From Chloroflexota bacterium (GTDB lineage: Bacteria; Chloroflexota; Anaerolineae; Anaerolineales; UBA11858): a stretch of 42,744 bases of DNA. Both the position numbers and the translations under genes were made by a program. Each line of letters begins with the position of its first letter. Position 1 is the stretch's first letter. The notes under the pieces are model-generated. The model saw nothing but the letters and a program-made list of their open reading frames with translations, was not told where the DNA came from and searched no databases. Where the stretch lies: assembly GCA_018263575.1 (NCBI GenBank), contig JAANWX010000058.1:1-42744 (forward strand), in the 5' to 3' direction. Shown one piece after another: positions 1 to 8,424 of this stretch.

Positions 1-179
1 CGTTTCCGCTTTTTCGCGTCAGTAGTGGCCACCACGCTGTACATCTGCAAATTGGAGGAGGTGGAGGCCCGCTGCCCGGCAGCAACGATATCCTCCACCA
101 TCTCACGGGAGACGGATTTAGGCTGGTAGTCGCGAACGGAACCATGCTGATGAATTTGCTCAATGGTGGGGGTGGTCAT
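1..179 (-). CDS. Nitroreductase-family / NADPH-dependent oxidoreductase, N-terminal part (runs off window start)
   Basis: Minus-strand ATG at 179-177; reads MTTPTIEQIHQHGSVRDYQPKSVSREMVEDIVAAGQRASTSSNLQMYSVVATTDAKKRK, typical NfsA-like N-terminus. Confidence 0.75.
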   Translation of the reverse strand, partial: MTTPTIEQIHQHGSVRDYQPKSVSREMVEDIVAAGQRASTSSNLQMYSVVATTDAKKRK

Positions 180-199
180 TTCTGCTCCTTACTCAAAGT

Positions 200-372
200 C
201 ATTAAGTTAAGGATGATGTCATTTCGAACGAAGTGAGAAATCTTTCCGTCGCAAGTAAATGGTAGACTGAAACTAAGATTTCTCCTAATTCAGCCTGTAT
301 TTGGCTGAAACATCGGCGGCAATCGTGCCGAAACCTCGTCGAAATGACATGATTAGTTGCCTAACTTAACGA
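200..372. mobile_element. MITE-like repeat with ~30 bp imperfect terminal inverted repeats
   Basis: Left CATTAAGTTAAGGATGATGTCATTTCGA versus reverse complement of right end CGTTAAGTTAGGCAACTAATCATGTCATTTCGA; internal hairpins TTCAGCC..GGCTGAA and TCGGC..GCCGA. Confidence 0.65.
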
Positions 373-400
373 CATCGCCTCCTTAGTTTTTTAGTGAATA

Positions 401-824
401 TCAGCCGCGTTTTCCGCCCTGAAGCTCGTCTTGTAATTTCTCAAGGGCGTCCCATTCTTCTGTGGCGGCTAATTGTGCCTGCTCCGCCCAAGTTGATGGA
501 TTACCCAAGCGGAGACCTGCTTCTTGCAGAATGGCTTTTAGCGGTAATTGCTCAAAATGGTAGTGGTCTGTAGTCGAGATTTTCGCGAAGCCACACGGTG
601 TTGCCCACAGGGCATGCACAGCACACCCATTTGGTGTACCCGAAGGGGTACCATCTCGCGCCCACGGGGTCACGTTGTGCGCCTGGCCACAGGCCCGCAC
701 GGCGCGGCGTAGAAACCCCGGCTACACCACCAGCATATTGAGCAGGCACTTTTAGCGCTTCTAACTCGGTGCCAGCAAGTTGCGCAAAAGTGGTTATTCC
801 CGCAGCAGTGAATAAATGTATCAT
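401..824 (-). pseudogene. Small helix-hairpin-helix (flap-endonuclease-like HHH) ORF split by a MITE insertion
   Basis: Removing element 544-749 plus one TSD joins ...GITTFAQLAGTELEALK with AILQEAGLRLGNPSTWAEQAQLAATEEWDALEKLQDELQGGKRG in frame (70 codons including stop). Confidence 0.75.
544..749. mobile_element. MITE copy 1 (206 bp) with 8-bp target-site duplication TTTTAGCG
   Basis: TTTTAGCG at 536-543 and 750-757 flank GTAATTGCTCAAAATGGTAGTGGT...ACCACCAGCATATTGAGCAGGCAC; ends are imperfect inverted repeats (GTAATTGCTCAAaATG / GTGCCTGCTCAAtATG). Confidence 0.88.
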
Positions 825-830
825 CCAATT

Positions 831-2060
831 TTATCCCCAGCGCGGATATTGTTCCGGAGATTCTCCTTTTTCTTCAAGAAGCGTGTCCTCAGAAATATCC
901 ATGTCAGGGTCAACTTTTTCCAATTTTACCTCAAATTTCCAATCATCCCCAAAATCGAACCAGTAAATCATAATTTGCCCAGGCTGAAGAGGGACATCAC
1001 CGATTTGAACTTCGTCAGCGCTAGGCCCTCTATCCATGTATGGGTGACAAATTTCATTGGTAGTTCCAAGATTATTTTTATAGGAGAACTGGTACAAATG
1101 ATCATGATCAAATTCCACAGATTCGAGAATAGCGCTAGCTAAGATACTCATTGGTTGTTCTGCGGGGATAGCAATCCTCCGCCATATTTTTCCCAAAGAT
1201 ACCTTGAACACATGAGCGCCTTCACGAAATGTCCATTTTTCAACCTCTCCGAGGTGGTTTACCCATTCGGGAAAATACGGGGCGCAACCGGGTTGAAATA
1301 TTCCAAATGAATCCCTTTCTTCTCCCGAGTAGGGAAGGATAATCTCTATGTTTTCAGCAATTATGTGCGCCAATAACATAAAAAGCGCCTTGCCAAATGG
1401 CGTGAAATAAATTCGCTCAATTTGCCAGCCTTCCCCTTTAATGGGGGGCGCGCTTTTCACGTCGATGATCCCAAACAAACGCAACAAGCCCAGATTATAT
1501 TTTTCGATAAAGAAATGGTCCTCAAATCTCTCGCCCGAAACACCCTCTGCTGGGATTTGGGTGAGAAAATACATTGAAGTAGACAAATGTCTAGGAAAGT
1601 CTCCAATTATGTGCCGCTCTCCAAGAATATCAGGATATCCGCGCAGCAGCCAGGTTTCTAAAAGCGAAAAATAGCGCTCTGTGGGATTGAAGGCGTCCCA
1701 AGTTGCTTTCATATCTTTGTTAATGCGCAAATATGACTTGCTCCCTGCCGCCTCAAGATGGGTCAGCCCAGACGCTCGAAGCAGGAGGTATAGCCCCCAA
1801 ATGGGAGGGAAGGATCTTGGCTGCGGCCGCGTCAGCCCGTGCTCAATGGTATTTTCCAAGAGAGCGTTAAGTTCGGGCAAGAGAGAGTAAGGTAAATTTC
1901 CTTTCTTGGTGATTCTTAAGCCCTCTTCCTGGATATAGGTCAAGAAAGCCTCGAAGTCTTTTAATATCGTTCCGGGTCCGCTATTAGGGTCAATCGTCGT
2001 ATTTTCTAAAATTTGCTTGTGCTGGGCCGTAAATTCTAACTCGTTAAATGCGTAAAACAT
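831..2060 (-). CDS. Plasmid pRiA4b ORF-3-like family protein
   Basis: 409 aa ORF; C-terminus IMIYWFDFGDDWKFEVKLEKVDP...SPEQYPRWG resembles the pRiA4b ORF-3 domain. Confidence 0.8.
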   Translation of the reverse strand: MFYAFNELEFTAQHKQILENTTIDPNSGPGTILKDFEAFLTYIQEEGLRITKKGNLPYSLLPELNALLENTIEHGLTRPQPRSFPPIWGLYLLLRASGLTHLEAAGSKSYLRINKDMKATWDAFNPTERYFSLLETWLLRGYPDILGERHIIGDFPRHLSTSMYFLTQIPAEGVSGERFEDHFFIEKYNLGLLRLFGIIDVKSAPPIKGEGWQIERIYFTPFGKALFMLLAHIIAENIEIILPYSGEERDSFGIFQPGCAPYFPEWVNHLGEVEKWTFREGAHVFKVSLGKIWRRIAIPAEQPMSILASAILESVEFDHDHLYQFSYKNNLGTTNEICHPYMDRGPSADEVQIGDVPLQPGQIMIYWFDFGDDWKFEVKLEKVDPDMDISEDTLLEEKGESPEQYPRWG

Positions 2061-2069
2061 GTTGTCTCC

Positions 2070-2714
2070 TTATAAAGCGTCCTCAACCCAGGTGATCTTC
2101 GCCTCGGGTAAGTTCTCTTTTCGCCAGGCGACGCACCCCTCAGCGAGTTCTTGCGCTTGTTGGTAATAATCGGGTTCCTTACGGCGCCGGCGCTCATAGG
2201 CCACATATGGCCCCAACTTAGCCCAGGCTTTCACGATCATGGGATTCATCCAGGGCATGATCACTTCATCGGGTATCCAATTTCCTTGCGCCAAAAACGC
2301 TACCCGGTCAAGAGAGTTTAAAACCGTCTTGATGTAGCCCTTATCTTCCTCCGACAAGGACGAGAAATCTTTTTCAGGCGCAGGGTCATCCGGCAAATTT
2401 TGGAAAACCCAGCGCCGGGCAGCGATGCTTTCTTTGGAGTTGAGTTCTTCGAATAAGCGATCCGTAATTTCAAGATGACGCAGGGCGGCTTGTTCGTTCA
2501 ACTCCCGGTACGCCAAATACCCGCCTCCCAGGAGGGCGGCCGCTGTCACTGCCCCGGAGAAGGCTTCCACCATGTTCAAGTACTGGGCTGGAAGTCCTAC
2601 CAAACGCAAAAATAAATAGAGAAAAAGCAAGCCAAATAGCCAAACAATAAGGCCCGCGATTGTGATTAAAATTGTTTTGAGCAAATCTTGGGTTTCTTCG
2701 CTTAGGGAGTTCAT
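2070..2714 (-). CDS. Membrane protein, DUF4760-like
   Basis: 214 aa ORF with N-terminal TM segments, then a helical domain (LFEELNSKESIAARRWVFQNLP...). Confidence 0.6.
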   Translation of the reverse strand: MNSLSEETQDLLKTILITIAGLIVWLFGLLFLYLFLRLVGLPAQYLNMVEAFSGAVTAAALLGGGYLAYRELNEQAALRHLEITDRLFEELNSKESIAARRWVFQNLPDDPAPEKDFSSLSEEDKGYIKTVLNSLDRVAFLAQGNWIPDEVIMPWMNPMIVKAWAKLGPYVAYERRRRKEPDYYQQAQELAEGCVAWRKENLPEAKITWVEDAL

Positions 2715-2745
2715 AATTCCTTCCTCGTAACCATTCCTTTATGTA

Positions 2746-2865
2746 GGACGAATTGGTAATTCGTCTGTCGAGATGCCATCTCGACCTACATTTTCTAGGC
2801 GAATTGGTAATTCGCCTAGGCAAGGTGTAACTTTGCACCGAGATTACCATCTCGACCTACATTTT
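2746..2865. repeat. Array of five short palindromic modules
   Basis: GACGAATTGGTAATTCGTC, TCGAGATGCCATCTCGA, TAGGCGAATTGGTAATTCGCCTA, GGTGTAACTTTGCACC, CGAGATTACCATCTCG; both halves end in CTCGACCTACATTTT. Confidence 0.85.
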
Positions 2866-2893
2866 TGGGGAGGGTAGTGGATCATTCCCTTCC

Positions 2894-5800
2894 CTAACAC
2901 TCACTATACCCACACGAATAACACTTGCGGCAGCCTTCTTCGTTGACCAGGGTCGCTTGGCCACAATCGGGGCAAAGATCGCCAATTTTGATGTCTGCAC
3001 CTCGCGGCTTTTCTAAAGTCTCCGAACTATGATCGGGGGTGGAGAAGTCGGCGAAAGCGGGCCTATCCGCTGTATTATTTAAATACTCCCTTAGCACTTG
3101 AGCAACACCGTCTGGTAAAGAATGTACCCGGTTCGAGCCAAACCCCATCGGCCGCCTTCCCCCAATGCCCAAAAGCTGTCTGACGATCTCTCCCATCCGT
3201 TCGCGGGGAGAGATGGGCGAAGAAAGCCGCAAGATATACGACAAAGAGCGCCCAATGGCTTCAGAAACAGCCGCCGTATCAGAACCAGCTTTGGCGGTAT
3301 TGACGAAAACCTCAAAAGGCTGGCGGTTGCCGTTTTCGTTGATGGTCACAAAAGTCTTTCCCAAGGGCGTCTCGATGTTGTAAGTTGAACCCATCAGCCG
3401 CTGGGGACGAGGTTTTTTGCTTTCGTTCCAGATGCGCACTTCTTCCTCATCTTTTGTAGGGGCATCCGCATTCGTCTCTAAAACAACTTTTTCACGCGAG
3501 CCGGTCACATAGACCGTAAGTCCCTTGCAGCCTAATTCCCAGGCTTTTTGATAGGCCTCGGCCACATCCTCAGGTTGGGCCCCAGCGGGGAAATTGATGG
3601 TCTTAGAAATGCTGTTATCGACAAAAGCCTGTAAAGCAGCCTGGGTGCGAACATGCTCCTCGGCGGTGATGTCTTGGGCAACCACAAAGGTCTCACGCAT
3701 CTCAGCGGGGAGGTCTTCGATGCCCTGGCAAGTTCCACGCTCTACCACTTGCTCCACGATCGTCTGGCGGGTCTCCTCTTCTAGGCCGGACTCTACCAAG
3801 GCAGCTTCGAAAAGGGGGCTGGTATAGGTTAGCTGGAGGTCTTGGCCGTTATCTTCCACGTGACGGGTGTAGGCCAGGGCAAAGACAGGTTCACATCCAT
3901 ACCCTTCACAACCAGAGACCGTGCCCGTCGTTCCGGTGGGGGCAATGGTGGTTTGGGCGGCGTTGCGGATGCCGTGCTCGGCAATGCCCCGGGTGATCGT
4001 GTCCCAGTCCAGGTGGGGGCGTCCCCAATCGCTCCGGTGGGGGAGGAGGGGGACGGGGGCCGGCCAGGTCACCGTTTGGGGATCGTAAACGCTCCCCCGG
4101 ATGGCGGGGAAGGCCCCACGATCCCCCGCCAGTTTGACGCTAGTGAGCATGGTGTGGTACCGGACGAATTCCATCACCTGGGAGGCGAACTCTTGCCCGG
4201 CCTCCGACCCGTATCCCACCCCCACCCGGAACATGAGGTCACCCAAGCCCATGATGCCTAAACCAATCCGCCTGGCCTGGTGGGCCGATTCCTCCAATTT
4301 TGGAACAGCCGGAACGTAAGCGTTGGCGTCCACCACATCATCCAGAAAATAGGTCGCCAGCTCTACGCTTTTTTGTAATTTCTCCCAATCGACGTTTCCA
4401 TCCTCCGTGGCGTGCTGGGCCAGGTTGACGGAGCCTAAGCAGCAATTCTCATAGGGGCCTAGGAACTGCTCTCCGCAATTATGCACAACCAAACCATTGG
4501 CCACAAAGGAATGTGTGTCTGGCTGTTGTAAATCGTAGACCATTTCTTTGCCATCTGGCTCCACCTCTAACACAGTTGCAGTGAATGTTTCTTGATAAGG
4601 GCCGCGAACCATGCGATTGAGATAATCCACAACTTGATCTTGTTTAGTTTGGGTTAGAAACCCAATTTCATTGGTAAAACTAATTAAATTGGTTTTGCTG
4701 ATCGCTAGATCATGTTGTGCCAAGCAATAATATTCTTTTACGCCCCCTTTTCCGTCAGGTAACATCCGAAAACCTGCTGAACGCCTTTCCTCGTAAATTT
4801 TGCTCGCTATACCAAAATTAAGCAATAATTTTTGAACATTTTTCAACAACGGTAAATGACTAGAACTCAAGCGTACAGAACAACCCTTATTTCCCCCATC
4901 GTTGACTTGCCCATCAGCGGTAAACAATGCTTGTAAAAATCCGCGCTGGATTTCCTCACTTCCTGAGAAAACTGCTTCTGGGACAATGAGTTTATCTTCT
5001 GTCAGACCATAACTTTCAGCCCATGTCCTTAACCGTGCAGAAGAAACACGCGCCTCATTGCGTTCGACGATATTTACAATACCAACAGGATAATGGCGGC
5101 TTTGCTGTTCTGGCCTATCCACCAAATCTGTGACTATCTCTGAAAAAGCAGGTGCAAGTTCACTTTTTTCATCGCCAAAGAAAGATAAAACAGCACGCAC
5201 AATATTAATTGTACCATCGCCTACCAACCAACCTAAAACACGCCCTTCTTCCAGTGTTCCCTCATCCCCAAAACCACCTCTACGGTTGAAAATATGAACT
5301 TTGTCATTAGGTTTTAAATGCTGTGCTTCAATCCATCCATGCTCCGTCATTACCTGGTGATCTGCTGTTAACCTTAGCTCATAACCCTCGCGCAGCGTCA
5401 AACGATAAACATCCTTGATCCCTGTTTCAACAACAGCCGTTGAGGGTAACAGTGTATCCTTCCCAAAACGGCCATCGGTCGCTACCCGCAAAGGCACGCC
5501 TTTTTTAGCAAGATCAACTGCCCGTTGTAAACCATTTTCTGTATAGATAAGCGTTTCACCAGTTACGCAAGGATTCGTAGCCTTTAACCTATAAAGATGC
5601 GGGACCGGATTATCGCGATTAGCGGTATCCAAGAACAAGACGCCCGGCTCACCGTTGTGGTGAGCTTGTTCCACGATTTTTTGGAACAGCTCGCGGGCGG
5701 GGAGGGTTTTGTAGACCACGATGGGAATTCCAGCTTCTTCCGCTTCTTCTAATGTGCCATGAAACCCTCGGTAAGTGGGGTCTTTCACATCCGGGAAACG

Positions 5801-7849
5801 CAATTCCCACACATCATCATTTTCAACCGCTTCCATGAAGGCGTCGGTGATTCCTATGGAAATGTTGAAATTGGTGATGGCGTTCTCGCTGGTTTTGCAG
5901 GCGATGAAGTCCTCTATGTCGGGGTGGTCAACGCGCAGGACGGCCATATTGGCTCCACGACGAGTATTATGAGTCACTATCCCATTGGCAAGATAAGTAT
6001 GGTTATCATCTACCTCAAGGTCAAGGGTCAAAGCAGGTTCAACTTCTTCAACCGTGTTAACCTCAAGAAACCATTGTGATTCCACGGGAAGAGCGTTATC
6101 AGCGAAGTCTCGATACTGGTTTTCTAGTTGTCTGTATGCCGAAAGCGTCAGATGTCGGTTCCCACGTAAGTAACGCAAAAGTCTTTTTCGTAAAGTTGGT
6201 TCGGTAGAGCGAAAATTCTTCCCAGTTCCACGTCCTTTAGAATCAATTTGAGGGAGGGTAATAGCATCCAAAACAGGCTGAATCCACCATTTTGGCTGGG
6301 GTAAAATATAGCTTTTCTCTCGGGAGAAATCGGGTTGATGTGTGTAGCAAACCATAAAACGGCTGCCTTCATCACATCCGATGTGTTGCTGCCAGACATC
6401 TAAAGCCATGTGAGAACGCAGGCGTACAAGCCACTGAGGGTGTTCCCCAAGACGTTCACTTTCGGCGTGTTGACGAATGGAGACTGGCGCTCCCAACCCA
6501 ATGAGCAGCATAGCCACTTCTTCCGCTAACCGATAGGAGGTCGTATTCAACTGAGGATAATTATGTGAGAGTGCGCCATCGGCCTCGAACAATCCGCGCA
6601 AATACGCTCCTACGATGTTTGGAGGGCTTTGACGAATCAGGCGGGGAACAAAAACATTTGTGCTGCTTGGTTTTTCTAATCCATTGATGAGCAAGAAATC
6701 TTTGATTGCCCTGTTATCTATTACCAAAGTGATTGAATCATCATTGTCTTTTTGTTGATGATGAAAACGCACACCGGGAAAAAGTTCCTCAAGAATTTTG
6801 GGTAACTCTTCCATCAAATACGAATCATGGCTGATACTAAATCCAATTCGATGATCATCATCCGAGCTTGCCACAAACCCATCTCCGGCAAGGTAGCCGA
6901 GCAGAAAAGCTAATGTTTCATCTAGAACAGAGGGGAAGGCCGGCATAACTTGATTGCCATGTTGGCGTGTTGGTTTCCGTAAAGCCTGTAATTTACCCTT
7001 GTGCTGGCCTAAAATCGTCAAGATCGAATCGCCGGGTCGCAATTCGCTCAATGGTCGCCAAGCAGGGCCTTCTTTGCTCATCACTTTGACTTTGTGGTCA
7101 GGGGTTCCGCTTAAAGTGATGCCCTGGCGCGTTGAGACTTGTAAGACAGCATCTACCCCATTGTTGTATCCTCTAGGGGAGAATCGAGCGCCTTCATCTG
7201 TCGGGACAGATAGGTTATGTTCTTGCCATCCGGGAATTTTTGGGTCTACTATTTCATCTAAATACAAAAGCCCGCTACCGGTAAAAACCAATGTCTCTGG
7301 GACAAGACAACCTCCCTGGGCGATTTCCCCAAAGGCCTGGTCATACACGTGGAGGAAGCCTACAGGGCCGGTGGCGTGCCCAGCGGAGGTTTTGATGAGG
7401 TCGCCCCGGGGCCGAAGCTGGGAGAAGGAAAACCCATTTCCGCCCCCTGTTTGCTGGATGAGGGCCGCGTTGCGCAAGGTCTGGAAGATGCCATCCTCCC
7501 GGCGGCCCATATCGTCGGTGAGGGGGAGAACGAAACAAGCCGCTAATTGGCCCAAAGGTGTGCCCGCTCCGGTGAAGGTAGGGGAGTTGGGCAAGAAGCG
7601 TTTCGAGGCTAAGAGGTCGTAGAAATGTGCCGCTTTCTCGTGAACATTTTCTCCCCATTTCTCTTCCTCTTTGGCGATGTGGTAAGCTACCCGCCAAAAA
7701 GTGTCCTCGACTTCTTCGATTGGCTCTCCATCATCATTACGACGTAAATAACGCCGTTTGAAGACCTGGTAAGCGTTGTCCGAAAGCTTGACTTTCTTAA
7801 CGCCTTCAGGGAGGGGAGGGGTTGTGTATTTCTCGTTGTTGTCCACCAT
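2894..7849 (-). CDS. nrdJ: Vitamin B12-dependent ribonucleotide reductase (class II), precursor with two inteins
   Basis: 1651 aa ORF; exteins LPNSPTFTGAGTPLGQLAACFVLP, ATNP|CGEQFLGPYENCCLGSVNL, APTGTTGTVSGCEGYGCEPVFAL; C-terminal CPDCG..CRKCYSCGYSEC. Confidence 0.95.
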   Translation of the reverse strand: MVDNNEKYTTPPLPEGVKKVKLSDNAYQVFKRRYLRRNDDGEPIEEVEDTFWRVAYHIAKEEEKWGENVHEKAAHFYDLLASKRFLPNSPTFTGAGTPLGQLAACFVLPLTDDMGRREDGIFQTLRNAALIQQTGGGNGFSFSQLRPRGDLIKTSAGHATGPVGFLHVYDQAFGEIAQGGCLVPETLVFTGSGLLYLDEIVDPKIPGWQEHNLSVPTDEGARFSPRGYNNGVDAVLQVSTRQGITLSGTPDHKVKVMSKEGPAWRPLSELRPGDSILTILGQHKGKLQALRKPTRQHGNQVMPAFPSVLDETLAFLLGYLAGDGFVASSDDDHRIGFSISHDSYLMEELPKILEELFPGVRFHHQQKDNDDSITLVIDNRAIKDFLLINGLEKPSSTNVFVPRLIRQSPPNIVGAYLRGLFEADGALSHNYPQLNTTSYRLAEEVAMLLIGLGAPVSIRQHAESERLGEHPQWLVRLRSHMALDVWQQHIGCDEGSRFMVCYTHQPDFSREKSYILPQPKWWIQPVLDAITLPQIDSKGRGTGKNFRSTEPTLRKRLLRYLRGNRHLTLSAYRQLENQYRDFADNALPVESQWFLEVNTVEEVEPALTLDLEVDDNHTYLANGIVTHNTRRGANMAVLRVDHPDIEDFIACKTSENAITNFNISIGITDAFMEAVENDDVWELRFPDVKDPTYRGFHGTLEEAEEAGIPIVVYKTLPARELFQKIVEQAHHNGEPGVLFLDTANRDNPVPHLYRLKATNPCVTGETLIYTENGLQRAVDLAKKGVPLRVATDGRFGKDTLLPSTAVVETGIKDVYRLTLREGYELRLTADHQVMTEHGWIEAQHLKPNDKVHIFNRRGGFGDEGTLEEGRVLGWLVGDGTINIVRAVLSFFGDEKSELAPAFSEIVTDLVDRPEQQSRHYPVGIVNIVERNEARVSSARLRTWAESYGLTEDKLIVPEAVFSGSEEIQRGFLQALFTADGQVNDGGNKGCSVRLSSSHLPLLKNVQKLLLNFGIASKIYEERRSAGFRMLPDGKGGVKEYYCLAQHDLAISKTNLISFTNEIGFLTQTKQDQVVDYLNRMVRGPYQETFTATVLEVEPDGKEMVYDLQQPDTHSFVANGLVVHNCGEQFLGPYENCCLGSVNLAQHATEDGNVDWEKLQKSVELATYFLDDVVDANAYVPAVPKLEESAHQARRIGLGIMGLGDLMFRVGVGYGSEAGQEFASQVMEFVRYHTMLTSVKLAGDRGAFPAIRGSVYDPQTVTWPAPVPLLPHRSDWGRPHLDWDTITRGIAEHGIRNAAQTTIAPTGTTGTVSGCEGYGCEPVFALAYTRHVEDNGQDLQLTYTSPLFEAALVESGLEEETRQTIVEQVVERGTCQGIEDLPAEMRETFVVAQDITAEEHVRTQAALQAFVDNSISKTINFPAGAQPEDVAEAYQKAWELGCKGLTVYVTGSREKVVLETNADAPTKDEEEVRIWNESKKPRPQRLMGSTYNIETPLGKTFVTINENGNRQPFEVFVNTAKAGSDTAAVSEAIGRSLSYILRLSSPISPRERMGEIVRQLLGIGGRRPMGFGSNRVHSLPDGVAQVLREYLNNTADRPAFADFSTPDHSSETLEKPRGADIKIGDLCPDCGQATLVNEEGCRKCYSCGYSEC
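4478..5569 (-). other. NrdJ intein 2 (364 aa) with LAGLIDADG homing-endonuclease motifs
   Basis: LKATNP|CVTGETLIYTENG ... HSFVANGLVVHN|CGEQFLG; motifs LGWLVGDGTI and FLQALFTADGQV. Confidence 0.93.
5966..7309 (-). other. NrdJ intein 1 (448 aa) with LAGLIDADG homing-endonuclease motifs
   Basis: Starts Cys181 (GEIAQGG|CLVPETLVFTGSG), ends TYLANGIVTHN|TRRGAN; motifs LGYLAGDGFV and YLRGLFEADGAL. Confidence 0.93.
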
Positions 7850-7888
7850 GTGCTGCTCCTGTTCAACTTATGGTAAGCGTTCAACTCT

Positions 7889-8245
7889 GCCCTCACCTCA
7901 ATCCTTGCCAAGGCACAGCCTGCGGGCTCGCTCTACGGTGTACAGCCCATAGGCTAGTGCGTGCCGTAGGCAACACCGTAGATCCTGAGCCTACCCTGGC
8001 TAGCGGAGAGGTTTTCAGTGTTTCCACCGGGTTCTGGCGATCCCGGTGGAGCAGATTAACCACGCGGGAACTTCCGCCGAACTGTACTAGGGTGAGGGGA
8101 GTGACCGGTTACAATGATCGAGACGGAAACGTTTTCCGCTGGGCTAACACCAAATGCAATTGCCCCACCACTGCACCTGCTCAACAAGCATACAGGTAGG
8201 GGGTAACGGATTATTTACCCGTACATCTAGGGGTGAGGGGTATGA
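7889..8245. repeat. Composite palindromic-repeat island upstream of nrdJ
   Basis: TACGGTGT..ACACCGTA (7934-7980), CCACCGGG..CCCGGTGG, GCGGGAACTTCCGC, CGGAAACGTTTTCCG, and inverted CCCTCACCT / AGGGTGAGGGG flanks. Confidence 0.65.
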
Positions 8246-8424
8246 TTCTAGCACACGGGCACTAATTCCGCAAGCGTTGAAGGAGTATTTGAATCTTAAT
8301 ATTTTCAAGCCGTTTGAATTCTTTAAGATTCCCCCATTGAAACTTGCCCGGGTCTCTGAGTTTCTCTACTTCAGACCCAAAGACCCTGGCGGTGATTCAA
8401 CTTGATTTTCCAGGATGTGAATAT

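Noticed and set aside
401-824. ORFs 401..700 and 552..824 as two separate proteins
   Set aside because: Both read through the MITE; the shared ancestral frame and TSD show a single interrupted small gene.
6954-7622. 222-aa plus-strand ORF antisense to nrdJ
   Set aside because: Opposite-strand shadow ORF within a well-supported gene; low-complexity basic composition, no family resemblance.
7850-8420. Cobalamin riboswitch upstream of B12-dependent nrdJ
   Set aside because: Expected from biology, but no B12 box or GCCACTG-type core was recognised on either strand by eye; needs Infernal.
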